From NCBI GenBank assembly GCA_028023455.1, contig JAQFVV010000012.1:5924499-5988498 (forward strand): a stretch of DNA of 64,000 nt, in the 5' to 3' direction. The position numbers and the translations under genes were made by a program. This document shows, one piece after another, positions 9,525 to 21,342 of this stretch. This stretch comes from Epiperipatus broadwayi. Taxonomy: Eukaryota > Onychophora > Udeonychophora > Euonychophora > Peripatidae. The first letter of the stretch is position 1, and each line of letters opens with the position of its first letter. Below the pieces are notes generated by a model that worked only from the letters and a program-made list of their open reading frames with translations, searched no databases and was not told the DNA's origin.

Positions 9525-12500
9525 TATATACAAATATTAAGCATTAAATCACCCCACATGGTTAAGAAATCCAGTACTGCCCTCTGTGAACTAATATATA
9601 AAATACATTAGAGTTTGTATTTCAAAATAGCCAGATCTGGCTATTTTGAAATACGAACTCTAATGTATTTTATATATTAGTTCACAGAGGGCAGTACTGG
9701 ATTTGGCTATTTTGAAATACAAACTCTAATGTATTTTATATTGTGCCCTTTTCTATAGGTCAGTGATGGTTATAAATGGTCAATTACTAAAAAAATTTTA
9801 AAATTAATATTATATAGTATTTAAAATTATAGATTATATTAAGCAGTAAAAGATTAATATGATATATTTAATAATAAGTATTGTGATGGTGAGAATTGTA
9901 TCTAATTCTATATTTTTCTAAATTGTTTTTCAAAATTTTATATAATTATTTTATATAATATAAGTAGCAAATTTATTAAGACAGATAAAATTAGACTAAA
10001 CACCGGAAATGACTACGTGACTGTCTGAAATATTCTATGTATAAGCACCGGTTTAAATTAATACTAATAATTAAAATATTTAAATAGTATATTATAGAAG
10101 TGGATGGAATTGTCACACATCATAATAAAAATAAGTAGTATACACCTTTATTAATTATTGTTTCAAAATTGTTTTAAAGGTAGTTAAATTGTAATAGATA
10201 ATAATTGATTTAAAAATAATAATGAGTTAACATTTAAGTCTATTACGTCATGATTTTAAAACTTTAGAAATTGTTTATAAATCCAAGTAGGGATTGACCA
10301 ATAAAAAATAGATCTTGGCAGACAACCAAAATCACGCCAACTAATTGAATAAACAGGGGAGAACAAAAATGTGTTGACTCCAGAGCAGAGGTAAAATTAT
10401 AAGCTCACTAATTTTTTTTTTCTCTTCAATTTATTAGTCAATTTTATTATAATTTTAATAATATCTTTGAAAGAAACCAACTGACAATTTAAAAATCATC
10501 CGAAGAGAATCTTAGAATAAAATGTTTTAAAAAAAAAGTTTTTCATAGTAATGTTTCACTAACTTTACAGTAACCTGCCAGTGGATTCTATCGAAATATA
10601 ATCGGAGTTTTCAATAGAAAATGGATAGATTCTTAAAACCAAGTTGTAAATTTTATAATGTTCCAAATATGTTAATGTTATTCGTTGATATAGTTTATAT
10701 AGCGTATCACTATGAAAGCTGTTTTCGTGCATATAAAATCAATGAAAAGACATTGTGCGCAGAGTTAAGGAAGATAATGGAAAATAAAAATAAGTATTAT
10801 TCATATAAGAATAAATGGACAAAAGGAATTTTAATATTGAAATAGTTTGAATTGCTTTCTTTAAGATGACTTGAGAAAATACTCTAGAAAATAGTTAAAG
10901 ATCGGAAGTAGTGTATATAAAATAATAATGAATGAAAGTGAAGTTTACCAAGGAAAACACTTGCCTAAAGAAAAAAAAAAAATTTTACAGAAGAGAAATA
11001 TAAAATATTGGATCCATGGAAAACGCAATTGGTACCGTAATTATTAAATAATTGTAGTTTAACTAGAAATAAAGATGCATCAACGCGCCGAGGTAATATT
11101 CGCCAGAACATTAAAAAGCTTCGTGGGATAACTAAATAAAATGTTTTCTAATAATTTTGGATTAAACACTAAAACTAAAGATCATCTAAACAGTTTATTA
11201 AATGAACTAATTTATTTAAAACTTTAATAAGCAGAAAGGAGAACATTCGGACAAAAGAAGAAATAATAAATATTATGGGACTAACCAGGATTTACCGTCA
11301 GAAAAATATGTGATTATGGTTTGAATTATTTTCTTTACTAATCTAAGTTAAACATTAAGTTTTAGATAACGATAGGGAAAACAAAATACATTAATTCGTG
11401 ATATAACATTATATGAAATAATATGTTTTGATTTTGAATTTTAAAATAAAATTGTATGTATGTGGAAATTTGTATATTTTCGATGCTCGAAGAGAAAGAA
11501 ACCTACTACGAACTCTGATAGGAAGATAAAGATTGTTTTTGGTAACATTTATAATTATTAATGATATAATGTATGTTTTATTTATTTAGATCAGCTGGGA
11601 ATTGAATGAATGTAGCGCAAAAGTTTTATTGTTATTGTTGTTGTAAAACGCATTTTGAAAACAACACTCTAAAACACTTTGAGATGTGATTAGATTTTTA
11701 AAAATATGCATACGATAATCATTTTATGTGTTGTTAATATAGTTCAATATAACCGATGGTTATGTGATATTTTCTGTTAATTTTCCGATTGGGATATTTA
11801 AATGTTATTTTAACAAAACGTAGATGTTGAATCTACAGTGTAATAAAGCAAGACAAATTGTTCTTATGGAATAGGGAGATGTTTTTATATTAGCGAATTT
11901 TGTTTATTGTTTTTAAAAAAAGTAGTTAGTATTTTATCGATGTTGGATACAGTAAAAATCTCGAGAGATAGTTTGGGTAGTGACTTGGTAGTACGTGGTG
12001 ATTCGGAAACCAAGAGGATGTATTAAAAACTAGGATGCTACAGGGAGTGAAATAATAAGTAGTTTTAGATGTTAATCAGCATAGTTAACAAAGCCCTATG
12101 ACTGGTACACATGTTATCTTGGACAGTGGTATTTTATATATTTCTTGTGAGTCGTACTAGATGTTTGGTAAAGCTGAGTAAATAGCTGCCACATCATGCT
12201 TATCGCCAAGGTTATTAGACAATGAATGTCGGACCTATTCACACTGTTCCATACATTTTTTAAGTATATTGCGGATAAGTTATCTATCTATCTTCCCGAT
12301 ATCCTATACATCTTTCGCTATCTTTATCTGTATTTCTTGCAACTACAGTGTTATATGATAAGTCTATTAAAAGGGAAACAATAGATATTTTAGAATGTAT
12401 GTCATGCTATTATTTGGAATAAGAATAGTTAAGTATTAACGAAGAGTAGATTATGATTATTGAAAGAAAGATGCAAATATCCTAAGAAGGGAAGGAGTTA

Positions 12501-14262
12501 GAGAATTATGTTAATTCCTTTTAAGAAATGAACTATAATTTTATAAAAGTATATCCAAATAGAAATATACAAAAATATTAAATATAATTTCACGTTTTCT
12601 TATTGTTAATTATATTTTAAAAATATAAGTATTGCATATTTAAAAAATACAATAACATTCGATAATTATAGGATATGTGAAACTGTAACAGGTGATAATT
12701 AAACCCGTGTTATAGTATTATACATGAGTATGGCTTATGGAATAAACGTATTATAGTTTACGAGCATTGGAGAACAAACATTAAAAGTAATAATAATATT
12801 TGAATAATATGCGGAGTGACTTATATAAAGTTACAAGAAAATGTAATTTTCTTTTAAAAACCATATTGATTGTAAAATTATGATGTTATAAATGATGTTT
12901 ATCCACATAGATAATTTATAATACAGTAACTTTAATACTAAAAGGTAAAGAATGGGGTTACCCATAAAATAGTTAAAATAAATGATATGATAAACCTAAT
13001 GAGAAATAAATAAATAACTTTTAAAAGGCATAATAAGTTTAATTAACGATAAAAGAAATATAAATGTGTATAATTCAGCTATTGTAGTGTAAAGAAAAAT
13101 GAGGATATCCCCTGTAAATAGATGTAGATGGATTTGTTTGTTTTATTTATTTTATTGATGTTAATAAAATTTTAAAATTTGTTTATTAAAACTTGTGTCT
13201 GAGTTTTGTTTTCTCTACATCATTGCATGAATTCACAGGGTATGTTCACAACCATTAAACTAAGTATATGATTGTTTGCACAAAAGATAAATAGAGAAGT
13301 ATGTTTAATCTTAAATATTTATTGATGTTCTTGTAATTAAATAATTATCAAATTGCATTGCGTTACTGGTCATCAATCCATTATCATAATATTTTGCTAA
13401 ATTATATGCTATTAGTTGCCACTTGCTTTATTTATCAGATTATCTAAACACTGCCACTTATTAATTTATTTTATTACTTAAAGATAAAAAAGGGGATATT
13501 AGATTATTAACTAATTTATTACGGTTATAAATTTGCGATGAAAGAAAAGCTATACTAGTTGGATTAAGCAATGAAGATTGTGATTATTATTGTTTTATTA
13601 TTAATCTAATTTCAGAGTAGTAGATTATGACATAAAATCCCTTATCATATTTTGCTACCATATGTTATTAACATGCGAATAAATTTAAGAACCTGAGATT
13701 ATTTCATTTGAGCTAGATGATTACTATTATTATTATGAGAGATAAAAGATTAATACTTTAATTGTTAAATGAGTCTTAGTGATTAGAAGTTGCGGAAGTC
13801 ATAAGAATACTATGTAGTTATTATGTGTAATAGTAGTATAAGGGGGGATAGTGTTCTTATGCCATTGAGGTGGTATCCTGTGGGATATTGTCTCAATGTA
13901 ATCTACCTTGTCACCAGTATTTCCACTTCTAGTCTCATGAATTCCTGAATATTTATTTGAGTTAGTTTAAAATAGAACCTAAGTTAATTTTAAGAAACTT
14001 GAGCTAGTAAAGCATTTAATTGAATATTTCATTAATTATTAGAGCTAGAACCCGGTTAGGTGATTTTCACTATATTATATTTATTTTGGGGGAAGTGGAG
14101 ATGCGGGAACGGGGCGGTTAGATTATGGCCCTCAACGTGATTGGCCTGATGTGTAGTGGAGCTACACATGATGTCAAGGGCAGAATATATTAGTTCACAG
14201 AGGACAGTACTGGATTTCTTAAGCATGTGGGGTGATTTAATGCTTAATATTTGTATATATTT
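9525..14262. mobile_element. 4.7-kb block bounded by ~75-bp inverted repeats
   Basis: The left arm (about 9525-9599) and right arm (about 14185-14260) are inverted copies with only a few differences. Both contain the words AATATTAAGCATTAAATCAC, CCAGTACTG and a CCTCTGTGAACTAATATAT-like stretch. The same terminal words bound the 260-bp element at 44786-45045, so they are real termini of a repeat family. The 4.4-kb interior has no recognisable transposase. It holds slightly less AT-rich sequence at 10.2-12.5 kb and an AATAAAA-type signal near 13170. Either this is one large non-autonomous element or two small family members happen to face each other. Confidence 0.45.
9571..9741. repeat. 130-bp palindrome plus direct copy
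   Basis: Positions 9571-9700 form a near-perfect palindrome with no spacer, centred at about 9635 on AGCCAGATCTGGCT, with arms of 65 bp. Positions 9701-9741 repeat part of the right arm directly (GGCTATTTTGAAATAC...). This is a head-to-head pair of the terminal sequence that bounds the block. Such perfect palindromes are usually unstable, so either it is young or the assembly needs checking. Confidence 0.85.
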
Positions 14263-15515
14263 ATTTGAGTATAGCATTATGCACTGGGATTATTATATAT
14301 ATATTATTAGGTATTTCTGTGGGTTTGTTCATGTTTGTAGAATAATATTAAAAAATGTAATTAAAATATAATGTTCAAAAATTTAATAAAATATATATTT
14401 ATGTAATATTTACAAGAAATAATAATTCTTGAGTTATCAATTACAGAATCTAAATTTATATAATTTTTAAAATGACTGTGAAATTTTAACATCATTGTAA
14501 TGTGTTCACACTCCATTTACCAGTGAGAAATTAAATACATGATACAAACAAAATTTAATTTAAAATATTTTTAAAAAACATTTTGGCCAATTACCAAAAC
14601 TATAAACCTCTCTACTTGTCTAGGATTTCAATATGCAAGCTACAACATACTTTGCACCTATTTAAAAAAATTTCAATTTCTGTACTTTTTTTGCATTAGT
14701 GTCTATAATTTTTTAATTTCTTGAATTAATACAGCAGCATCTTGTGTAGATTTTGTAGTTTGGGGCATTAGAATGGTGATGCAATCATTATATCTTTTTT
14801 ACATTGTTTTAAGCCTTCTATACTTTACATCAATGTTTCTTTACACAGTTGCAACTTTAATGATATTAGTTAGGGGAAAAGTCTGAAGATGTCAGTATTA
14901 TATTGACCATTTACACAATGACAATAGACTTTTGCATGATTGGTAATAGTTTATTTTCATGATAATGTCATGAGATGACCCAGATTTTGATAGAAATGAG
15001 ATTTCTGATTGTTTGAGTGTTTTAACCTCAGGCCAAAACACAATAATTATAAGTTTTAGTAATTTGTTTACAAATTAAAAGTTATTTATGCAATAAATTT
15101 GTAAAAGATTTATATTAATTAAACCCCAAAAATTACATCACAAAAAGATTTTCTTTGAAAACATTTATTTTTACAAAGACAATTCTTAAAAAATTCATTA
15201 GGGTGAAGTGAAGTACTTTTTACTTGGCAAACTATAATAGCTTTTGTCAAATAATAAAGTAATTATTTTTAAAAGTTTTGATAACATTAAATAATATATT
15301 TACTTCTATTATTTTTTATTTCTTTAATGGGAATTATATTTTATATAATTCTCCATAAAAAAGAAACAATAAATGAAAGAAAACTATGCAATATTTTCAA
15401 AATTGATGCAATATTTGTTGAATTATTAAGTAACAAACAAACTTACATATATATAATTTCTTATAGTCATTTTTTCAGTAAATTAAATGACCATAATGTT
15501 GTCAAAAATTATAAG
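14263..15515. other. AT-rich sequence with repeat-family flank
   Basis: The first ~40 bp contain TATGCACTGGGATTATTATA. This also follows the family terminus at about 45065 (as ...GGGATTACTATA) and, more loosely, at about 61700, so the repeat family extends beyond the inverted arm. The rest shows no recognised feature. Confidence 0.45.
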
Positions 15516-15518
15516 CAC

Positions 15519-15625
15519 TTAATCAATCAAATTATAAATAAATTGAAATAATAGACAACTCATTTATATTCCCTTTAATTTAATATCATCAAATCAATTT
15601 TCATTTATACATGAATCTTTTCACA
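15519..15625 (-). repeat. PLE-3 5' inverted terminal copy
   Basis: The reverse complement of this segment matches 18050-18157, sharing TTTGATGATATTAAATTAAA and AAATGAGTTGTCTATTATTT words. It lies just upstream of the truncated start of PLE-3, in opposite orientation to the copy at the 3' end. A TTGATGA box resembles a hammerhead CTGATGA with one change, but no clear stem II or GAAA follows. Confidence 0.7.
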
Positions 15626-15649
15626 ATGCTATTTTTAAAATGAAAAATT

Positions 15650-16692
15650 ATATATTAAATGCAAGATGGATTTTTGGAATATTCAATAAGTAGTATTATG
15701 TCATCAATTATGGCTGATTTTATTGAGGAAAAGATAAATGATAAATATATTAAAAATAAAGAAACTTTGTGGTGTTATAGTTATGTAGGTGATATAATTA
15801 TAGTAGAGAATACTAGGAATATCATGAATGCATTTAAAGAGTTAAATAAGTATAATATTGCATTTACAGTAGAAAAAAAAGAGATTAAAATATTTAGACT
15901 TGTATTCAAATGAAGATATAATGTGAAATATATATATATGTAACAGTTCATTAAGGATAAAAATATTAGAGGGATAATTGATTCCTAATCTTACTAGCTA
16001 TCCATGGTCTTAAAAGATGGTAGCTTTGAAAAAATTAAAAATGATAGAATCACTTTAAATAAAAATGAGGCATATATGCAGAAATTGAGAAAGAATGTAT
16101 TGAAATTGGTTATAATGGAAAAATAATTAGGAAAATTTTAAATACCAGAAATAAAAATTGTATAAAGGGGAAGAATAAGAGAGTAGATAAAATTAAGAAG
16201 TAGATTTCAATTCCATATTCAGATGAAGTATATATGATATTGAATAAATATAAGTGCGTGATGAAATATAGGATTGAAGAATAGTAAAGATTGAAGAAAA
16301 TGTGCATGCTATGCAAAAATGAATGATAGTATTAATAATAGAATAGGAATTGTTTCTATAATTATGTGTGACAAATGCAATGAGATATATATAGGATAAT
16401 CAGGAAAAAGTGTAATTGAAAGAGTTAAGCAACATAATAGGGCAATAAAAAAGGAAGCTACTAAGTCTGAACAATATAATCATTGTTTTAAAAATGGTCA
16501 TATAATAAATTGTGATGAAAATGTAAAGATAATAAAGTATAGTATAAATTTTAAAGAAAAAAAAAATTATGAAACATATCTACAAGAAAACATAAATAAA
16601 TGTATTAATATAATAAATGGTTTGATAAAATTGGGAAGAAAATGGTCACTGTTAATAACTGGAAGCTGTAATATATATGACAGTAAAAGTAT
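15650..16692 (+). pseudogene. PLE-3: Penelope-like RT plus GIY-YIG remnant
   Basis: The RT palm remnant contains SSIMSSIMADFIEE and the motif C region LWCYSYVGDIIIVEN at about 15773, where the usual YVDD reads YVGD, then AFTVEKKEIKIF. After frame breaks the GIY-YIG domain is readable from 16346: GIVSIIMCDKCNEIYIG, then a TAA stop (16397), then SGKSVIERVKQHNRAIKK and a C-terminal NYETYLQENINKCINIING. The loss of the catalytic Asp and the stop inside GIY-YIG show that it is dead. The sequence begins mid-RT, directly after an inverted copy of its own 3' terminus. Its lineage differs from PLE-1 and PLE-5. Confidence 0.8.
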
Positions 16693-16703
16693 GTATATAT
16701 GTA

Positions 16704-17571
16704 CACCTGGGTTTCATTTTATGCAGTTGATAGGTTCCTCAGAAAACACGCACAAAAGAAATCGCACAAAAATAGACTTAACTTACCTTGAAAAATGGGG
16801 ATAGGAATTGTAATTTTCAGAAATCGCATAAAAGCAAAGCAAGAAGGAAAAATTACTTTAAAATTCACATTAAAAAAATAAGGAAATAAAATATGATTAA
16901 TAAAAAATTTCAAATATTTGAAAAAAAAAAATACAAGACAAACTTTTTTTATCAACTACAGTATTTAATTTTACATTTTTTCATACATATTTTAATCATT
17001 AGTGGTTATTTGGCTATTTGACAATATGCATTCATTTGTGAACTGTTAAGAAAGCAGATTCGTCATGTGACATACAACTAGCGCCACTTTCAGTCTTGAA
17101 CTGTGTTAATGGTTTTTTTTGTTTCTATATTAAAAAAATGAGATCGTAATCAAAACAAAAAGATTATAGATTATCATTAGAAAGATTATTTTCAGTTTAT
17201 AAAATCAACAAAATCTTTGGTATTATTTATAATTAACAAAATACGTTTTAAAAGTTTAAAATTTCTGAATATTTATTGCAATATTTTTATATGTAAATAT
17301 AAATCTATTATTATTTACTCATTAGTATAAGTAGGTTATTTACATAGAAGCTAAATTCTAAATACAGCTTCAGGCCATATTCATGTTAGCTGCTAATATA
17401 ATGTTATATTTCGGGGGGAAAAAAATATTTAAAGTCAAAATAAGTTATTAATAATTTAAATTTCTTGATATCTAATAAATATAGTGAAATATGAAAGATA
17501 TTAAGAAAAAACATGAATCACATAACTTCAAAATCGCATTAAAATAATCCGCATAAAACGAGACTCATATG
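16704..17571. mobile_element. TA-flanked MITE, copy A
   Basis: The left end reads CACCTGGGTTTCATTTTATG and the right end is a degenerate complement of it, flanked by TA on both sides. The interior is shared with three more copies at 19.3, 23.8 and 62.6 kb. TA target-site duplications and long similar termini point to the Tc1/mariner-pogo superfamily, and no transposase is readable. It is inserted in the tail of PLE-3, so it is younger than that PLE copy. Confidence 0.8.
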
Positions 17572-17637
17572 TATATGTAGTTTTTTTTTCCATATGTCAT
17601 AGCATCGGCCGGGACGCGAACCCGTGTATATGTAGTT
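17571..17637 (-). mobile_element. Truncated SINE insertion with 12-bp duplication
   Basis: A 43-bp insert (17583-17625) is flanked by a perfect 12-bp duplication, GTATATGTAGTT (17571-17582 and 17626-17637). The insert is a T run followed by CATAGCATCGGCCGGGACGC and GAACCCG, which is the 3' part of the tRNA-like SINE at 20.6 kb in the same (minus) orientation. The T run is its A-tail on the other strand. It is a very short, 5'-truncated retroposed copy. Confidence 0.85.
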
Positions 17638-17935
17638 GAAAACAGGAATTAAATGTTTGTTGATGATAGTTAATAATTATAAGGTAGATAAAATAGGAGT
17701 AAGAAGAATGTATAATGGATGTATATATATATTAATAAGATCAATGGATTGATAAAATTGGGAGGGAAATGGTCAATGTTAGAAAAGTAGAAGCTGTAAT
17801 ATATATATGATTGTATATATACGTCTTGATAGTATTAAATGGAAATTCATTGTTGGTTTGATGATAGATAGTAGTTACAAAGTAGAAAAAGATAAATAAC
17901 AGAATGTATAATGGATGTATATATATATATATATG
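17638..17935 (+). repeat. PLE-3 3' tail in partial tandem
   Basis: The PLE C-terminal coding end INGLIKLGRKWS seen at about 16614 reappears at about 17735 as INGLIKLGGKWS. The non-coding sequence with AGAATGTATAATGGATGTAT occurs twice, at about 17698-17720 and 17903-17925. The element tail is therefore duplicated in direct tandem, as known for Penelope-type terminal repeats. Confidence 0.65.
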
Positions 17936-18049
17936 TAAATTTATATAAAAAATAATATATTTTTATTTTTTCATGAGTTTACTTTTAATAATGACCATTA
18001 GAAAGTGTGTAAAGCGATATAGAAATTTTATTGTCACATGATTAATTTT

Positions 18050-18157
18050 GAAAAGGTTCACGTGTGAATGAAAATCAATTTGATGATATTAAATTAAATT
18101 GAATACAAATGAGTTGTCTATTATTTTGATTTATTTATAATTTGATTTATTAAGTAT
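18050..18157 (+). repeat. PLE-3 3' terminal copy
   Basis: This is the direct-orientation partner of 15519-15625, in inverted relation to it. Together they bracket PLE-3 and its nested insertions. Confidence 0.7.
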
Positions 18158-18159
18158 AT

Positions 18160-18765
18160 ATATAATAGATAATAGATAGAAAAAAGAGAATACATATATA
18201 CACTTTCTAATATTTTAGTTTTATTATTATTTTATTTAATATATTATTTTTTTATAAATTAATATCCATTTATATATAGAAACTACTAAATCAAAAATGT
18301 AATCTATTATATATTGAATTTACACATATTTATGAATTTTTTTATGTTCATAAAAAAAAAAAAACATTCTACATTCGCAAATCGTTTTGTTTACATGCAT
18401 TAATCAGATATATTACACTATATCATTATTATTGTATCTTTACTATATTGCCCTACAATTTTGTCTTTTCTTTTTCTATCTGCTTTTTTTATTCTCTGGG
18501 TATTCCAATTTTTTGAATTTCATTATTTAATTGTCAAAAAAATTCATCTTTAATGTTCTCAGGAGCATTACTATTTCCACCATAAACTATATTATTACTT
18601 TTCATTCACATATGGGCATGTTTATTTTAATCAATTATTGATTAAATTCTTCATTTGTTGTTATATATTCTTTTAGACTTCTGTGAATCAATAATGATAC
18701 TTTTTTTTATTCTTTTTCATCTTTCAAAACACTATTATAAAAATGATCATAATGTCTAAGATTCT
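18160..18765. other. AT-rich sequence, nothing recognised
   Basis: Apart from TA and A runs no element could be identified. The minus strand near 18600-18770 adjoins the inverted arm that follows, and might be unrecognised element sequence. Confidence 0.4.
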
Positions 18766-18767
18766 TT

Positions 18768-18985
18768 ATTGGTATAGCTGCGGCGGCTTTTGCTCTTCCA
18801 CAATAAATGTATTATTTCCACAAAATAATCCCTGCGATCTTTATCAGCGTGATGATTTAAATAATAAAGTCAAATTAAAAATATATAATCACAATTAGCT
18901 ATAAATCAGATTATAAAATGAATTTAATTTTGGATAACTTTTTATTTAAAAGAAATTTTTAATAAAAAATAGATTTTAACATCTA
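18768..18985 (-). repeat. Left arm of long inverted pair, hammerhead-like
   Basis: The reverse complement matches 20285-20470 over roughly 200 bp with small indels. Shared words include AAATAAAAAGTTATCCAAAA, GACTTTATTATTTAAATCA and AATAATACATTTATTGTGGA. On the minus strand CTGATAA (18847-18841) is followed by a CGCA/TGTG stem and GAAA (18818-18815), a hammerhead-like layout with one change in the first box. Confidence 0.6.
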
Positions 18986-19310
18986 CATGTGAAATTTAAA
19001 ATGAAGTAGGATTGTTTTTAAATAATTAATGAAGAATTAAAATTACACTCAATTACTATCATTAATTTCTACCGGTTGATTTGTTAACATTGTTTTTTTC
19101 ATATTTGTATTAAAAGATTAACATTGATGAAGAGGTACACAAATGATGCAAATTCTTCAACATTTCTTATAAGAATTTTATTTAAATATTGTGTTGAATT
19201 ATACTATTAATTCTTCTTGTACACAAATATGCTATATTTGCAATGTTAATTAACATTCTTTTGAGTTTTTGTTACTGCTAGATACCAGCAGTAATAAATT
19301 TTCTATTATA

Positions 19311-20247
19311 CCTGGGACTCCTTTTATGTGGTAGATAGGTTCCACAGAAAACCCGCATTAAAAAAAATTGTACAAAATAAATTTAACTTACCTTGAACAA
19401 TGGGGGATAAGGTCTTTAATTTTCAGAATTCACATAAAAGCAAAGCAACAAAGAAAAATTACTTTAAAATTCGCATTAAAAAAATAAGCAAATAAAGTAT
19501 GACTAATAAAAAATTTCAAATATTTGAAAAAAATTAATACAAGACAAACTTTTTTTATTAACTACAATATTTAATTTTACATTTTTCATACATATTTTAA
19601 TCATTACCACTAGTGTTTGTTTGTAAACTGGAAAGAAATCAGATGTGATGTGATGTATTGTAGCTTCTTTTTAAACATAGACAAGAATCTCTCACCAATT
19701 ATGCCCAGAAAAACCTGTTAGCCACTTTATTTTTATTCATGATGTGATGTACAACTAGTGCCACATTCAGTCTTATGCTGTGTTAATGGTTTTTTGTTTC
19801 TATATTTAAAAAAAATGAGATCAAAATCAAAACAAAAAGATTATACATTATCCAGATTATTTTCAGTTTATAAAATCTTCGTTTTTTATTTTAAAAATCT
19901 AAAAGATTATTTATTTCTGTTATATAACAAAATATACATTTTAAAAGTTTAATTTTTTTGAATATTTATTGTGATATTTTTTTATGTAAGTATAAATCTA
20001 TTATTATTATTTACTCATTAGTATAAATAGGTTATTTACATACAGCTTCAGGCTATATTCTCGTTAGCTGCTAATATAACATATTTTTGAAAAAAAAAAA
20101 GTATTTCAAGTGACAATAAGTTATTAATAATTTAAATTTCTTGATATGTAATAAATATAGTGAAATATGAAGGATATTAAGAAGAAACATGAATCGCATA
20201 ACTTCAAAATTGCATTAAAATAATCCGCATAAAACTAGACCCAGGTG
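19311..20247. mobile_element. TA-flanked MITE, copy B
   Basis: The left end CCTGGGACTCCTTTTATGTG (missing the first two bases of the family end) and the right end AAACTAGACCCAGGTG are flanked by TA. The interior matches copies A, C and D. It has no readable transposase. It sits between the two arms of the 18.77/20.47-kb inverted pair. Confidence 0.8.
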
Positions 20248-20284
20248 TATTTCCACATTGATTCAGTATTACGTTACAATATAT

Positions 20285-20470
20285 GTTAAACTCTATTTTC
20301 TATTAAAAATTTATTTTAAATAAAAAGTTATCCAAAATTAAATTTATTTTATATTTTTAATATGACTTTATTATTTAAATCACCGTGCCTGATAAGGTTG
20401 GCTGGGATCACTGTGAAAATAATACATTTATTGTGGAAGTGCAAAAGCTGCTGTAGCTATACTAATAAAG
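20285..20470 (+). repeat. Right arm of long inverted pair, hammerhead-like
   Basis: This is the inverted partner of 18768-18985. CTGATAA (20389-20395) is followed at 20415-20418 by GAAA and then ATAATACA, as in the left arm. Between the arms there is only MITE B and about 360 bp of AT-rich sequence, so if this was a PLE its coding part is gone. Confidence 0.6.
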
Positions 20471-20602
20471 TACCATTCTTTCTTAGCTTTTGATAAATCA
20501 ACCAGATCAATTTTCATTTATTCAATATTTTTTTAGTTTATTTAATTTACTGGGTAGACTTTATACTTCTAGATAGTCTAAATTATTGAACTATTCACTA
20601 TC

Positions 20603-20708
20603 TTTTTTTTTTTTTAAGTCTCATAGTATCGGCCGGGACGCGAACCCGCAACCCGGGCAACTGCCTGCAAGTGCAAGGCAGTCGCGCTGACCTCTTGACC
20701 ACCAATGC
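20603..20708 (-). mobile_element. tRNA-derived SINE (minus strand)
   Basis: On the minus strand 20708-20626 folds like a tRNA. Acceptor halves GCATTGG and CCGATAC pair at six of seven positions. A box A-like GGTCAAGAGGTCAG and a box B-like GGGTTCGCGTCC are present. An anticodon-type stem CTGCC/GGCAG has an enlarged loop, so it is a tRNA relative rather than a working tRNA. It is followed by CTATGAGACTT and 13 A (T run on the plus strand). The fragment at 17.6 kb is a second copy, which supports retroposition. The parent tRNA is uncertain. Confidence 0.75.
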
Positions 20709-20709
20709 A

Positions 20710-21342
20710 TTGAGTCTTTATTTGTAAGTCAGTGAATAGGTAGTCAATTCTTTATTATTTCCAAATAATATCATGTGATCAGTTTTATCTGCCAATCAAT
20801 TTGTTTTAGTAGTTTAATTTTGAGTTACATTGTAAAATTTAATAAACTTTTAAAATTGAGTATTTGTTTTTTTTTTAGAAAAAAGATAAATTTTAAAAAT
20901 ACAATGTATTATTTACACAGATAGCTTTTATTTCCCAAGATTTGAAAAAATCAATAATTTAACAAATTTTTATTATTTTTGATGAAGAAAATAATAAGAA
21001 AAATGGTTTTCAAAAATAATACTGGTTACGGTAGAATCTGTTTAAAAGAAGATATTATATAATATAATTAATGAATGTAACATCTTTTTGAATAAAAAAA
21101 CAACTGTTAAAATAAATAAACTAAGTGTATCACAAACAATAACGTTTAAAAAATTCTTCTGCTTTCTTCTCAAGATAAAATCTCTAAAGAATTTTTTTAT
21201 TAGCAAATATCACGGTTTTTTAATATTTCTATAGCCTATTTTAAGATATTGTTTCTCTGTTAATTAAAAAAGAATTCGAAAATACAAATATCTTTCTGTA
21301 TTAGTTCAATAATTTAAATTGAAAGAGTTTGTTTTACGTTTT
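20710..21342. other. AT-rich sequence, nothing recognised
   Basis: No repeat edge or coding motif was identified between the SINE and the hAT element. Confidence 0.5.

Noticed and set aside
10621-10845. 74-codon open frame MDRFLKPSCKFY...
   Set aside because: No recognisable domain, composition matches the surroundings, and there is no splice or conservation evidence.
13838-13856. Purine tract AAGGGGGGATAGTG resembling a polypurine tract before an LTR
   Set aside because: No TG...CA repeat or second copy could be found around it.
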